A DNA stretch of 64,000 nt from Pampus argenteus. Its lineage: Eukaryota; Chordata; Actinopteri; Scombriformes; Stromateidae. The stretch spans positions 5,868,001-5,932,000 of the forward strand of contig CM072861.1 of assembly GCA_036937835.1 (NCBI GenBank), written 5' to 3'. The position numbers and the translations under genes are program-made. Of the stretch, positions 25,382 through 37,160 are shown piece by piece (the first letter of the stretch is position 1; every line of letters starts with the position of its first letter). The notes beneath the pieces are model-generated. The model did not search any database and was not told the origin of the DNA. It saw only the letters and a program-made list of their open reading frames with translations.

Positions 25382-27555
25382 TTAAAGTAACTTTGGACAA
25401 AAATATCTGATAAAAAATATAAATGAATAAATTAAATGCATCTTTACTCAGTTTACATTTGGAAATTACAGCACCCTTTTTATATATTTTGATCAAAATA
25501 CTAATACAAGAGAATAATTTGATGAATGCGGCATGGTTTCTTGTGTGAAAGACGATGACCTTTACCCAAAGCTTTGCATAAACAATCCCACCAAAACGCA
25601 AGAAGAATTGAAAATTAGATTAAATAGGACTAACATGGAGTCGTGTCTTGGATTTGTATGAATTTGAGTTGCTGTCTGTGTTAACATGTCACTCACTGTT
25701 GAGCAGTGATGGAAAAACTGGTCACATCTCTTACTCAAGTTAATGTAAAAAAGAAACTTTCTATAGTTGAAACTCTTACATCCAAACAGATCCCACAAAT
25801 CTCAGCCGTGCAGGGACTCCGTAAGGCCCTGTGCACTGCTGTTAACAAAATCACTTTGAAGCAGATGTAGTGCAGGCAGACTGCGATCCAGCTGTGGGTG
25901 AAATTCAAAGAAAAGGACAACCTCCTCCTCCTCAGCTTTTTGTAATTGTTTTCAATGAGAATGAAGCACGTTGCGTGCTGCTTTTGCCTTCCTGAGCGCC
26001 TCACATAACTGAGAAGTTTTCATTCATGTAAACTATAATAAGCAAAAACTAGAAATTTGCAAGTTTAGTTTAGTAGTCACATCAAAATCACAGTTAGGTT
26101 AAGAACAGGTGATTTGGTCGTTACCTAGGAGACCTGGACCTGCTGCCTCCGAAAGAAAATGACTTCCAACAGAGCAGCCAGCAGTGGCAGAGTGAATATG
26201 ATGCACTGCCACTGCTGCCTGAGGGTGGAGCTGGCTCACAAAGAGACGAGCTGGAAGAAGAGATGCAGACAGAGAAGGAGCTGCTCTGTGCCACATGGCT
26301 CGAAAAGGTGGCAGAATGGAGAAAAAAAAAGGACGAGCCAGACACGAGGGGATCAAACTCCTACGTATGTTGCCGTAGCTGATCCTTTCACTTCAGAATA
26401 ATGGCTAGCTTTTTTTTTTTTTTTTTCTTTTCATCAGCAGTTCACCATCAATGTCAATGAGCAGGAGGATGTGAAGACAGATGAAAAAGGAGCAAGAGGA
26501 GTAGAAGAAAACAATAAATGATCATAAAGATGGAAAAGGATAGGAAAGAAAATGTTGGAGCGAAAAAAAAGCACTAGCAGAGCATCCTTACACCTTACCC
26601 CCTGCCTCACCCACTCCCCACTCCCCAACCCAAAACCATAAACCCCACTACCCCTTACACCATCAATCTGCTGTTGAACTTGTAAAACATGCTGTACAAT
26701 ATAATTCTTTGTAAATGAATCGCATCTGCCTGAGTGTCACATTGAATATAGATGGGTCAAAGCAGACGGTTGCATCTAATATATCAAAATGAAACGTGGA
26801 GGTATGGAAAAGTAAGTTTTCACAGTGGAATTTTGACAGGGAATCTCCCTCAAGTATCCGACTTCTTTTGTAAACCATGGAAATATAAAGTTGTATGTAC
26901 TGAGCTTATTCTCAACAAATATCACAGTCAACTTGCAGGGAGATGTCGGTTTTCACTTTTCTAGTAGTTTTGTATGGCAACACGTTGCCTGTTTCACTCA
27001 TCTCACTTTCATCTATCCAGCAATGGAAACAGGTTGCTCCTCCTCATTGAATTGAAAATGTTCAATATAGTTGATTACTGCTCTGAAAGCTTACTTTCTA
27101 TCCATAATAAAGAGAGAACAACATTGTTGTTTGCAAGTCTTTTGCAACCAAATCCTCTCATTTCAGATATTAATGAAATCTCTCATTTCCATTTCTGTGT
27201 TTTGTTTTACCAGAGCACATTTAAAAAAGGGCCGCGTGGAGTTTCGATCAATGAGACGTGAAGTGATGACACAGTGATTTCCCACCGCAGTCTGTTTCTC
27301 TGACACTATACATTTAATACATTCAATTCAATCTGTTTTTATGAGCTTTGGATTAGAGCTGTTACAAAAGCATATGCATGAGCAGTAGTTAAACTAAAGC
27401 AAAAATTAAAGTGAATAGCTTGCACATGGCAATTTGTGAGTGTTCTTAATGCTCATTATATTAATTGAGTTTTTTTATTTTTTTAGTCTCACCTTGTCTC
27501 CTCTTGCCGTCTCTCCCAGGCAGCAGAGGTAAAGTATTTTGCGCCAAATCTCTCA
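25382..27555. other. Non-coding DNA, no gene seen
   Basis: Contains a T-run at about 26410-26426 and a purine-rich stretch at about 26220-26340. Frames overlapping 26099-26401 on both strands are composition by-products. No element recognised. Confidence 0.35.
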
Positions 27556-27772
27556 GCTTTTGTTCCGCCATCACAATGATATATGGCCTCCTGTCCTTTG
27601 GTAATTAAGTCTAACAGTTATGATTCAGTGAAGCTGGCAATTCAGATTAAAAGCAGTGCATTAGCAGTCTGTGCTAACATAATTAGCTACACTTTGAAGG
27701 CAGCTATAATCACAGAGTGGGAACCCCTGGGCCCGCATTGCCAACAAGCAGGGTTAGCAACACTGAACTGAT
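27556..27772. promoter_or_regulatory. Candidate conserved non-coding element
   Basis: Complex, repeat-free sequence with GGTAATTAAG, GCTAACATAATTAG and CTATAATCACAGAG words. A segment (27677-27745) shares word order with 29046-29115: GCTAACATRATTAG, then ATAATMACAGASTGG, then CCYNTGGGC. This may indicate two related modules. Regulatory function is inferred only. Confidence 0.22.
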
Positions 27773-29607
27773 TAAAAATCTGTCATGTATGGACTAGGGA
27801 GGACATTTCCGTTGGACGTGATACTCAATTGCAAACTGAATTTTTATTTGGCAGGTGAGTCAGGTAAGAGGGTTTAGCTTTCTGTACTGTAATAATGAGT
27901 CTGTTAAACCTGGCAGACTATATATAGGGGAAATTTGCCCTATAACCGTGAAACGTGTTTACAGGCGCACCTACAGTGTTTCTTTATTCTGTCTATCAGT
28001 CATGTTTCATTGTTTTTCGTTTCGGAAAATATGAATGCATGTTCCTCGGATTTAAGACGAACATCACGTCATTTTCAAATGCAAATGAATGAAAAAATTG
28101 GTTTGCCGAGCACATAAACAAAAAAAACAAACAAAAAAAAACACAGAAAAGTCAAGCATGTACGTAAACATAGCTTGTCTGGGCTCTGGTACATAAATAC
28201 ATAACATGTCATATACAGCAAAATGACAATACACTATTAGTAGGTGTTCTCTAGCGCTGCATAGTGGACACAAGAAGTAGTTGTTACTTGAATATGCATT
28301 GTCTATTCTGCCCCAGTGCTTGATAAAAGTGATGTACCGTATAATTACTGACAGTCACATCATGTCCGACATCTGTCCAGACCAGTAGAGTAGAACCTGT
28401 TGTTAAAACTCTTTGACAATGCCGCGACTCAGGGTCCACGTTGCATCATTGCAGTCAAGTTCTTGTTCATGACTGCTTGCTGCTTTGATTTATTTATTTA
28501 CAGACTATGGGGAAATGATTTTCTGTTGCAGTACCAGGAGTGGCCATAGGGACGGATTGAAAGGAAGTCACGGGGCCATGTCCAAGTCTCTTAGCAATTA
28601 AAATGATAGGATGTCAGATGTTGTGTTTTCAACTTGTACCCCCTGGTGGCAAAGTTGAATGGCCTTTTAAAAGGAACACAACTGTGTAGTAAAAATATGT
28701 AATTTATTGTCAAGTGTTTTACATTTGTGATGATTGTATTGAAACCCTTTTATTTTCTACAGAATGTGCGTGTGCGTGTGTGTATGTGTGTGTGTGTATA
28801 CAATTTCCTGCTGAGAGATTATTAAAATCCAGATTTGGTGCAAATTTCAGTTTAGATGAGGTTTTTGCCTTGTCCATTCTGTTTCATCTGTTTCATCTAT
28901 CTTTGTCTTTCTTTCCCCTCTTTATCACCATTGGTTAGGATCCCCTACATGCTCCCTTAATCATACGTTCCCCTCAAGACAAATATAGACCTCTGGTCTC
29001 CCAGCCTTCAGCTCCATTAGCCTTTTGCAGCAGTGGGTTACTGTCTCCTGCTAACATGATTAGTGGAGATTCATTTCAAAAGGGTGACCATAATAACAGA
29101 CTGGAAGCCTTGGGCTTATCTGAAAATGGCTGAGGATGAAAACACAGAGGTGATTGAATATGCCATATGGAAGGAGGGATAGGAGTGGTGATCTAATCAG
29201 TCAGTAGGTAGCCTCTTTAATCAGACACTGGCTGAAAATTCAGGGCAGTATAATATCGAATGGAAAATAAATCCACAGGTGTAGATGTGCTAAGATATCT
29301 CTCCCTACCACGATGTACAAATGCCTATAAACACCATCGCAGGTTTATAATTCATGCAATTATATGTCCTGAAAATATTGGTCCCAGAGTACATTCAATT
29401 ATGAATGACTATTTTGTTACTGACTTTGTCCCTGATTTATTTAGTCTACCATTTCACCCTGTTATTATTATTTTTTTTATTATTATTTATAATTTCATTA
29501 AAACTATAGCTTTCTAAACACCCAATAATTTTATTGTAGATTTGATTGTCTGTGCAGATTCTAGATATTGTGGGAATATATATTGGAGTTAATCCCACCA
29601 CTGCAGG
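27773..29607. other. Non-coding DNA with one GT array
   Basis: An interrupted GT array lies at about 28766-28800. The segment 29046-29115 resembles part of 27677-27745. No gene recognised. Confidence 0.35.
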
Positions 29608-29653
29608 AACCTTCAACCCTTATTATCATGTCTGTTAATAAGGGTTGAAGGTT
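29608..29653. repeat. Perfect inverted repeat, 18-bp arms, 10-base loop
   Basis: Arm 29608-29625 (AACCTTCAACCCTTATTA) and arm 29636-29653 are exact reverse complements around the loop TCATGTCTGT. The stem is longer than chance would readily give. It is shorter than a typical miRNA precursor and has no obvious extension on either side. Confidence 0.9.
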
Positions 29654-31414
29654 ATATTTCTTGTTTATTGTACTTTCTGGGATCGCTGCATATATAACAT
29701 GACGCCCCCTCACCTCATACACATGCCAACACTCTACTACCGTATGAGTGACAGCTTAGTGACGTGATAAAGACATTGGTGTTGACACCAAGGGCCCCGT
29801 AGAGAGATACAGAACATACAGTACAGTCTCAGGTAGGTGAGACAGGCAGAAATACAGACAGACAGATGGGCTAATGAACTGTCCATATGAGTGACACCCT
29901 TCTGCAGGGCTCGGCAGCAGCGCACCAGCTGACAGCTCAATGTCAACCCCGTGGGTAAAGAAGAAAACTCATCACAATCACAGGGTCCATATTTTTCATA
30001 TTTTTAAGATTGATTCCATACATTATTAAGTGGATTTTTACAAATAATTCTCTTGACTTTGGATTTATCTGCACTCCAAAGAAAACAAATCTTTCTCCAC
30101 CTGATTCGTGCAACTTTCAAGCACATCAGTGGTCTGGAACATATATTTTCAAAATAATAAAGATAACTTTGTATTAAACCTTTTAATTTACCTTGTAATA
30201 TATGGCTGTTAATTTTGCTGTGTTTACATTAGGCACACAAACTAGCTGAGACAGGTGCACATGCCAATTAAGCTAATTTGCGTGTTTCTGACACGTCAGT
30301 TCTCTTCCAAGAAAATAATGAAAGTGGAATTACCATCACCCTATTGTTTTCACTGCTGCAGCTGCCTTCAAATAAAGAACTCTGTTAGTCAACATGTAGA
30401 TCACCTGCCTTGTTACGTAGCTTGAAGTGTGTTAAAGATAAGTTAACACATAATAAATAGAGAGAACATTGTATTTTAACAAACCCAGTCACCAATAAAG
30501 ACCCCTAGAATACCGAGGTTTAAGGAAGCGTTTGACTTGAAGCATCACTCTGAATGTGCAAATCGCAAAAATGTGTCGCAGGCTGTTACAGGTGTCTGCT
30601 CAGATCAGGTCAGTGCTTCAGCCCTCATAGGCACTCATAAACTCAACTCAAATGTCATGTCTATCAGGCTGGAAATGATACTGAAATGAAAAGCAGGAGA
30701 AGCCCTTATGGGGAAGAGATGATTTTTTGTGAACTGAATGACTTGAATCTGAGAGGTACTCTGTGGGAAATGAAGGGAGACTAATGGATAAGTCTGGTGA
30801 TGAACTGTATTTTTCCTTGATGTCAACAAATCTACTGTAAATACTGTCTTAAACCACCACTGACGTCTTGATCCAAGTCGGATATCCATTGCATCGAAAG
30901 ACTAACAATAATACGACTTGACAAGGATGGATTTCAGTCCAAGGCTTTTTCATCGATGCTGCACACTATGTGATGTGTGTGCAATTATACTATCTCCAAC
31001 TGAGGTTCTGGTGTTACAATGCAAACGCTGTTACATTCTGTCCGACAATTAACACATTTTACTTTAGTGACAAATCATAAGGACTCTGAAGCTGCCATCG
31101 CAGTGTTTTTTAAAAAGAAAAGATGAAATACAAAATGGAATCTATGTGACGAAAAATGATTTTGTTAAATGAACAAATTGGGGCATTACAGTGTATATAT
31201 ATATATCAATTAATAAAAAAATAAAATAAAAAAAGGCCTCAGCAATGAGCTCTAACTGACTGATCTGGCAAATGTTCTTCTGAGAATAATGAGCATCTGA
31301 CAGTAGCACTACAGTAGCATGTGATAGATAGAAGTTTGACATTCAAATTGTTAACCATACTGTGCTCTGGCAAGACCCAGTGTGTAAAAACCGATGGAGT
31401 TTGCACATGCATGT
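29654..31414. other. Non-coding DNA, no gene seen
   Basis: No simple repeat longer than a short TA run (about 31193-31206). Complex sequence with CCAATTAAGCTAATTTGC at about 30264 could be part of a regulatory element, but nothing firmer can be said. Confidence 0.35.
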
Positions 31415-31442
31415 GCACACACACACACACACACACACACAC
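31415..31442. repeat. (CA)n microsatellite
   Basis: About 14 CA units, preceded by a TGCACATGCATGTGCA palindromic stretch. Confidence 0.95.
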
Positions 31443-31658
31443 TACTGCGTGGAGCTTAAGGCTGATACGTGGTGCAGCAACCAAGTCTAAGTAATTGCTC
31501 TTTGGAGAGTCGTGCGAGGCAACCCGCAATGAAAACCTTCCAGCCAGCAGGGCCCAAAGGGAAGGAATTCATTTATTGTTGAGGCTTAAAAGTGATAAAT
31601 AACAAGTGCAGAGGAAGGAGGCAAAGGGAAAGATTTGTGATCGAGCAATGACCTGTTC

Positions 31659-31662
<4 letters not shown>

Positions 31663-31691
<29 letters not shown>
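31663..31691. repeat. A29 homopolymer
   Basis: 29 consecutive A. No SINE or LINE body was recognised upstream, so its origin is unclear. Confidence 0.9.
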
Positions 31692-31694
<3 letters not shown>

Positions 31695-31875
31695 GGACAA
31701 CGATAGAGACTGACTTTCAGCTACTTTTTCACATTTTAAAGTGAAAGAAAAAATGATCAAGTGTGACTTTGAGGCAGAATTGGAGTAGCCGGAAGGAGGA
31801 AGGATACTGACTACAAACTGCTGCACATGTTCATAGACGAGCTGTGTATATGGCCATGCGATTCATAAATATATA

Positions 31876-31894
31876 TGTGTGTGTGTGTGTGTGT
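31876..31894. repeat. (GT)n microsatellite
   Basis: Short GT array, the only one in GT orientation within this cluster of CA arrays. Confidence 0.9.
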
Positions 31895-32034
31895 ATCTCC
31901 TTGGTTGGACGTATAAAGGTCCCGCTGCAACTGACAATTGGGAAAGACATTCACATATGCGCACACACAGACATTTACATGTATGTGCAGACACACACAG
32001 GGTATATATGGTCCATTCTCTCAAGTCCTTGGGT

Positions 32035-32038
<4 letters not shown>

Positions 32039-32071
<33 letters not shown>
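32039..32071. repeat. (AC)16 microsatellite
   Basis: Uninterrupted AC run. Confidence 0.95.
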
Positions 32072-32206
32072 ACTCCCATTCACAGCTATAGTTCAGGCAA
32101 CAAGTAATGCAGCAACAGTGGCAGTAAAGGGCAAATCTACACAATTGGTCTTCTACTCTGTAGACACAAAGGCAGAAATCCCATTATTCCCTTAGGTATC
32201 CCTGTA

Positions 32207-32208
<2 letters not shown>

Positions 32209-32248
<40 letters not shown>
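32209..32248. repeat. (AC)20 microsatellite
   Basis: 20 uninterrupted AC units. Confidence 0.95.
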
Positions 32249-32250
<2 letters not shown>

Positions 32251-32383
32251 CCCTCTGCCCCACTATGGCTGTGTTGTCAAAGTCAGGGTAGTAGCAGTTA
32301 TTTCTCTGCCAGCAAACGGGAGACAGGGTCATTTACTAATCCCCTACCACCATCATCACCTCAGGCTCTGCTCCATAAGACGT

Positions 32384-32386
<3 letters not shown>

Positions 32387-32415
<29 letters not shown>
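32387..32415. repeat. (CA)14 microsatellite
   Basis: Uninterrupted CA run of 14 units plus one base. Confidence 0.95.
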
Positions 32416-32417
<2 letters not shown>

Positions 32418-32520
32418 GTTTTTCATTCACTTATTCTCACTCGGTCTTATTATTTGCATGGCTGCTTTCTTTTTACCTGTAAATTCTCAGCATGTTTCAT
32501 CCATGTAGCTCTTTTTCTTT

Positions 32521-33620
<1,100 letters not shown>

Positions 33621-33729
33621 TTTTATTTTATTTTATTTTATTTTATTTTATTTTATTTTATTTTATTTTATTTTATTTTATTTTATTTTATTTTATTTTA
33701 TTTTATTTTATTTTATTTTATTTTATTTT
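33621..33729. repeat. (TTTTA)21 pentanucleotide array
   Basis: 21 perfect TTTTA units plus a final TTTT. Because the unit is five bases long, translation cycles through FILFY and stays open; this is not a gene. Confidence 0.97.
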
Positions 33730-34390
33730 GGTAATATTTGTTATCAATTACTGATGATAAACGTGTCAGATGATTGTCTAACTCGTTTGGTTAAATGATC
33801 CTTCAAATTAGTAATATTACACTACAAGAAACCTTTTTTTTTTCATCCGTTTCCCATTATGGCACATTTACATATTCTACTATATTATTCATCATCATCA
33901 TTATGTATTCCTGTGCAAAGTCTTTGTGAGAGCAGAGAGGATGACTAAACAGTAAAGTGCTTTCTAAGGCTCTTTTTTGGATGAAATGTGGTCACGGCTT
34001 CAGTTTGTGTTGATCCTCCACACTGTACACACAACAGAGAGAAGGTCTTGTTTGTCAGAAATCATGCTTTGTGAGCTCTGCGTTCACAAGAATGTTTGTG
34101 GAACGTGTGTTGAGCCTTTTCCTGGCCTGGGTTTCTGCTGTATGAGCTTCTTCTTGATCTCTATGGCAAGTGGTCACAGTTTTCAACAGAAAACATCTGC
34201 GGTCTCGATCCCAATCGTATCAACTTGCCCTGCATCAAAGTCTGACGCTGCACTGACAGAATCCTCCAAGGTGTAAATGTTTCTTCCAAGACAGGAGCTC
34301 ATCTCCTGCTCAACCACAGGTGAGAGCTGCTGTCTGGTAACCTGCTGGCCTGTGGTCACAGAGTATTAGATTGATGGCCTGTCTGCTTGT
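33730..34390. other. Non-coding DNA
   Basis: A 99-codon plus frame at 33977-34276 has no recognisable motif and is not called. No element recognised. Confidence 0.35.
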
Positions 34391-35090
34391 TGTGTCATGC
34401 CTTCCTGTTTTGTGTGGAGCAAAGGTCCACTTCTTGGGACTGTGCTGTGTATATCTTAATGTCCATGGCTGGGATGTGAGCAGGTGCGATGTGTGTTGTG
34501 TTGTGTTGCTCCTTGTGATGTCCTCATACTGGAAGAAAATGTACCCAAGCTGGGTTTTTGTTATGTCTTGTCATTTCCTGTTTTATTTTGAAAGTTAACT
34601 CTCCTCTCGTTTCAGGTCACTTGCCCTTCCTCATGTGTCATCAGTCTGATTGTCTTCCCTGATTCCTGATTGTGTCCACCTGTTCCCATTACCTGGTGTA
34701 TTTATTGTCTGCGTCTCCCTTTGTCCCGTGCCGAAGTGTTTCGTCTGTTCAAGCGATCACCCAAGCCTTATTTACTTGGCCACAGCCTTAGTGATATAGA
34801 TCAAGCGTTCTTTTGTTCATTGTTCCTCTTATGAGAGATTTTCTGTTGTATTTCATAGTCTAGCCTTTTGTTACTTTGTATCTAGTCTAGTGTGTTTTCA
34901 GCCTCGTTTTTGAGCGCCTTAGTTAATGTTTTCATAGCCTTTGTTTTTCCTCCTCGGAGTGATTTTTGTTTCTCTTAGTTAAGGCATACTTTATAGTCTC
35001 AGTCTTTCGAGAGTTATTCAAGTCCTGATTAAAAGCTACTCTCAGCCTTACTCTGCATCTGAGTCCTCATTTGAGTCCCGGCCTGACACA
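34391..35090 (+). mobile_element. LTR-like 700-bp repeat, possible solo LTR
   Basis: The stretch begins TGTGTCATGCC and ends GCCTGACACA, giving matching inverted termini TGTGTCA/TGACACA, as expected of an LTR. Its interior has the T-rich, proline-codon-poor texture and a GATTAAAAGCTACTC polyadenylation-like block near 35026, followed by CTGCATCTGAGTCCTCATTTG. This resembles the 3' part of LTRs from fish retrotransposons as I remember them. No target-site duplication is evident (flanks CTTGT and GGTAT differ) and no internal coding region adjoins it. The exact left boundary is uncertain. It may instead be a non-LTR element tail. Confidence 0.4.
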
Positions 35091-35104
35091 GGTATCAGTA
35101 TGGA

Positions 35105-35540
35105 AGCTGATAAAGGTTTCCCTTGCTGTATTCATTCTTACTGTTTATACTTCAAATGTTATTTCAATGTAAGTGATGGATCCACACAGTGTCAATACAG
35201 TCATTTTATAAAAAAAAAAAATATATTTTGAATTTTATCTTTATTTGATGAGCTGTAGTGGAAGTATAGTAACAAAAAGATGAATTTTGGCACTAAAACA
35301 TTGAAATATATCTGCTTGATTTGACTCATTGGTAATGAATTTATTAGCTTTTGATAAAAATACATTTTTTGCACAGAAGGACGACTGTGAATTTTGGCCA
35401 CCATTACTTACATTGTAAATACATTATGGAGGGATGCTGTGATGGTCAGTATGAACAGGAGCAATGATTACAGAAAGAAAGATCTGTTACGATATTAATT
35501 TGGGCACTTGAGCATTGCTTTAAGACAGACTTGAAAAACT
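35105..35540 (+). mobile_element. Palindromic MITE, copy A (left end truncated)
   Basis: Shares ordered blocks with 53109-53555: TTCCCTTGCTGTA, CTGTTTATACT, TGAGCTGTAGTGGAAGTA, TTGAAATATATCTGCTTGAT, GCACAGAAGGAC, GGTCAGTATGAACAGG, TTTGGGCACTTGAGCATTG, AGACAGACTTGAAAAA. The left and right halves are themselves inverted copies: the left block running from the TTCCCTTGCTG stretch matches the reverse complement of the right block ending in the TTTGGGCA stretch. The leftmost terminus seen in copy B is absent here, where the LTR-like repeat abuts. No coding capacity, so it is a non-autonomous element, class unassigned. Confidence 0.7.
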
Positions 35541-35779
35541 GTGAACCTGTATTGTACTAAGTTACATTCCACATCACTTTGGAATTAAACACACAAGTTA
35601 AGTTAAGAGAGTTCCAGAGAAACATACCTGGATAATAAAGTAAAAATTAAATGTGTATTTCATAATGGAATATTATTATACCAAGACATGCTGGTGTCTG
35701 TGTGGTGACCCCCCGAGAGATTTCCATGACTTTACCTCTACCTTTCAAATCTGCAAACCTTAACAATAGCTGCTCCTCT

Positions 35780-35832
35780 CTGCCAATTAAAGTCACATTA
35801 GCCTAATCACCCAGTAAAACTACTCATCCGTT
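35780..35832. repeat. 54-bp duplicated motif, copy 1
   Basis: About 51 of 54 positions agree with 36961-37014. The shared text includes CTGCCAATTAAA, CACATTAGCCTAATCACCCA and CTACTCATCC. Flanking sequence is unrelated, so the duplicated unit is short and sharply bounded. Confidence 0.85.
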
Positions 35833-35861
35833 CTTGCTTAGTTTGGGCATTTGATCAGCAC

Positions 35862-35980
35862 AGGGACGTCCTGGCAGCTCAGTGGATTAAGACATAAACC
35901 ACCTCACATATTCACTGATGCATGAGTCAGGGAACGAGCTCAGGAAATTCCACATGTTATGCTCTCTATCCCTTTAATTA
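35862..35980 (+). mobile_element. Degenerate tRNA-headed SINE
   Basis: GGGACGTCCTGGCAGCTCAGTGGATTAAGAC has the A-box-like GCAGCTCAGTGG (about 35874-35885) of a tRNA-derived SINE head. A weak B-box-like GGAACGAGCTC follows at about 35932. The tail CCACATGTTATGCTCTCTAT, CCCTTTAATT resembles the body of a common percomorph tRNA-SINE that I remember (GCATGTCATTCCCCCTCTCT type). It is heavily mutated and short, so it would not be transcribed by Pol III today. No target-site duplication was found. Confidence 0.5.
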
Positions 35981-36960
35981 TGAATCTAAATATGTGGAAA
36001 AGATGACACTACATCCCCAGAGTCAGTTATATGTGTTCTTTAAATGATAATTCAGGTTTATTACAATTTAAGTCTTATTTTCCCCATCTTGCATGTCATG
36101 ATTCCACTGAATTCCATGAATTTTACCTAAAAGTTAAAGATCGATTGATGGATGGATGTCATTTATGTTGAGATCTATAGCATCAAGATGTAGGCTTCAG
36201 AAGGCAAAAGTAGCAATGAAGTTACAACACCGATGGGAGGCAGCAATGTACCAAACCGTGCCTTGTCTTCTGGAAGGAAGATGACGAAGTCCACTGATGT
36301 CATCACAATTCAGGAAAACCGGGTATTTTTGTGGTTCCAGTTTGGAACCAATGTTTCAGGTTTGACCGAAGGCCAAAGCAACAAAGATAAAATCCAAGTT
36401 GTACTAAAAAATCTGGATAACCAGACAACTGGTTTATTCAAGTGACTGATTGATATAATCAATGCTTATGCTATGACTCTGTTTATACTCTGTTTTGATA
36501 TTGTTTTGTTGATCATGTCAATTGAATCCCTCTAATGTGTTTGGACAGCAGTCTTCAATGATGGTCTAATACCTCTCAGATAAATGTATGTATTTGGAAT
36601 CAGTTTGACTCACAGATTCAGACAATCTGATTAGTTAAAGTGCCTATCAGACTAGTACCACACACTTTTAATTCAAACTATATGGAGTCTGGAGTTTGGA
36701 GAGGAGGGAAGGTAAAAAAAATAATATAGCAAGTAGAGAATTCACTGAAAGCAGATGTGAATGAGATTTCTTGGTCATGAATCTGCCTGATAAACAAAGC
36801 ATAAAAAAGTAATGGCTTTCCAACAATCATGTGGAAACGATGAGTGCTAACCGCAGCCTCTGTGTATCATCCTTTTCAATATTTGTTTGAAAAGCATGGT
36901 GGCCAACACCTCCTAGTCTAGTGTACTGCACTGATTCAGCATACTTAACGAAAAACCCTC
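35981..36960. other. Non-coding DNA between the two 54-bp motifs
   Basis: GATG/GATT-type words near 36140. A 70-codon plus frame at 36233-36445 is unsupported. No element recognised. Confidence 0.35.
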
Positions 36961-37014
36961 CTGCCAATTAAAAGCACATTAGCCTAATCACCCAGTAAAA
37001 ACTACTCATCCATT
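36961..37014. repeat. 54-bp duplicated motif, copy 2
   Basis: Partner of 35780-35832, same orientation, 1.18 kb downstream, with about three differences (one is a one-base length change in an A run). It leads directly into complex sequence at 37015-37160 that has enhancer-like composition. Confidence 0.85.
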
Positions 37015-37160
37015 ACTGTAAATTTTATCAGTGCATTTCACCAGAGAAACGGCTCCGCTCCACTGCAAGGGCCCCCGTAAGTCATTAGCTCATCTGCGTG
37101 AGCATTAATGGAGATGAGTGACTGAAAATGTGATGACAAATCAAATCACGCACGTTGATA
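37015..37160. promoter_or_regulatory. Candidate conserved non-coding element
   Basis: Repeat-free sequence with GTCATTAGCTCATCTGCGTG, AGCATTAATGGAGATGAGTG and GATGACAAATCAAATCACGC words, which contain homeodomain and PBX/MEIS-like cores. It continues from the duplicated 54-bp motif. Function inferred from composition only. Confidence 0.25.
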
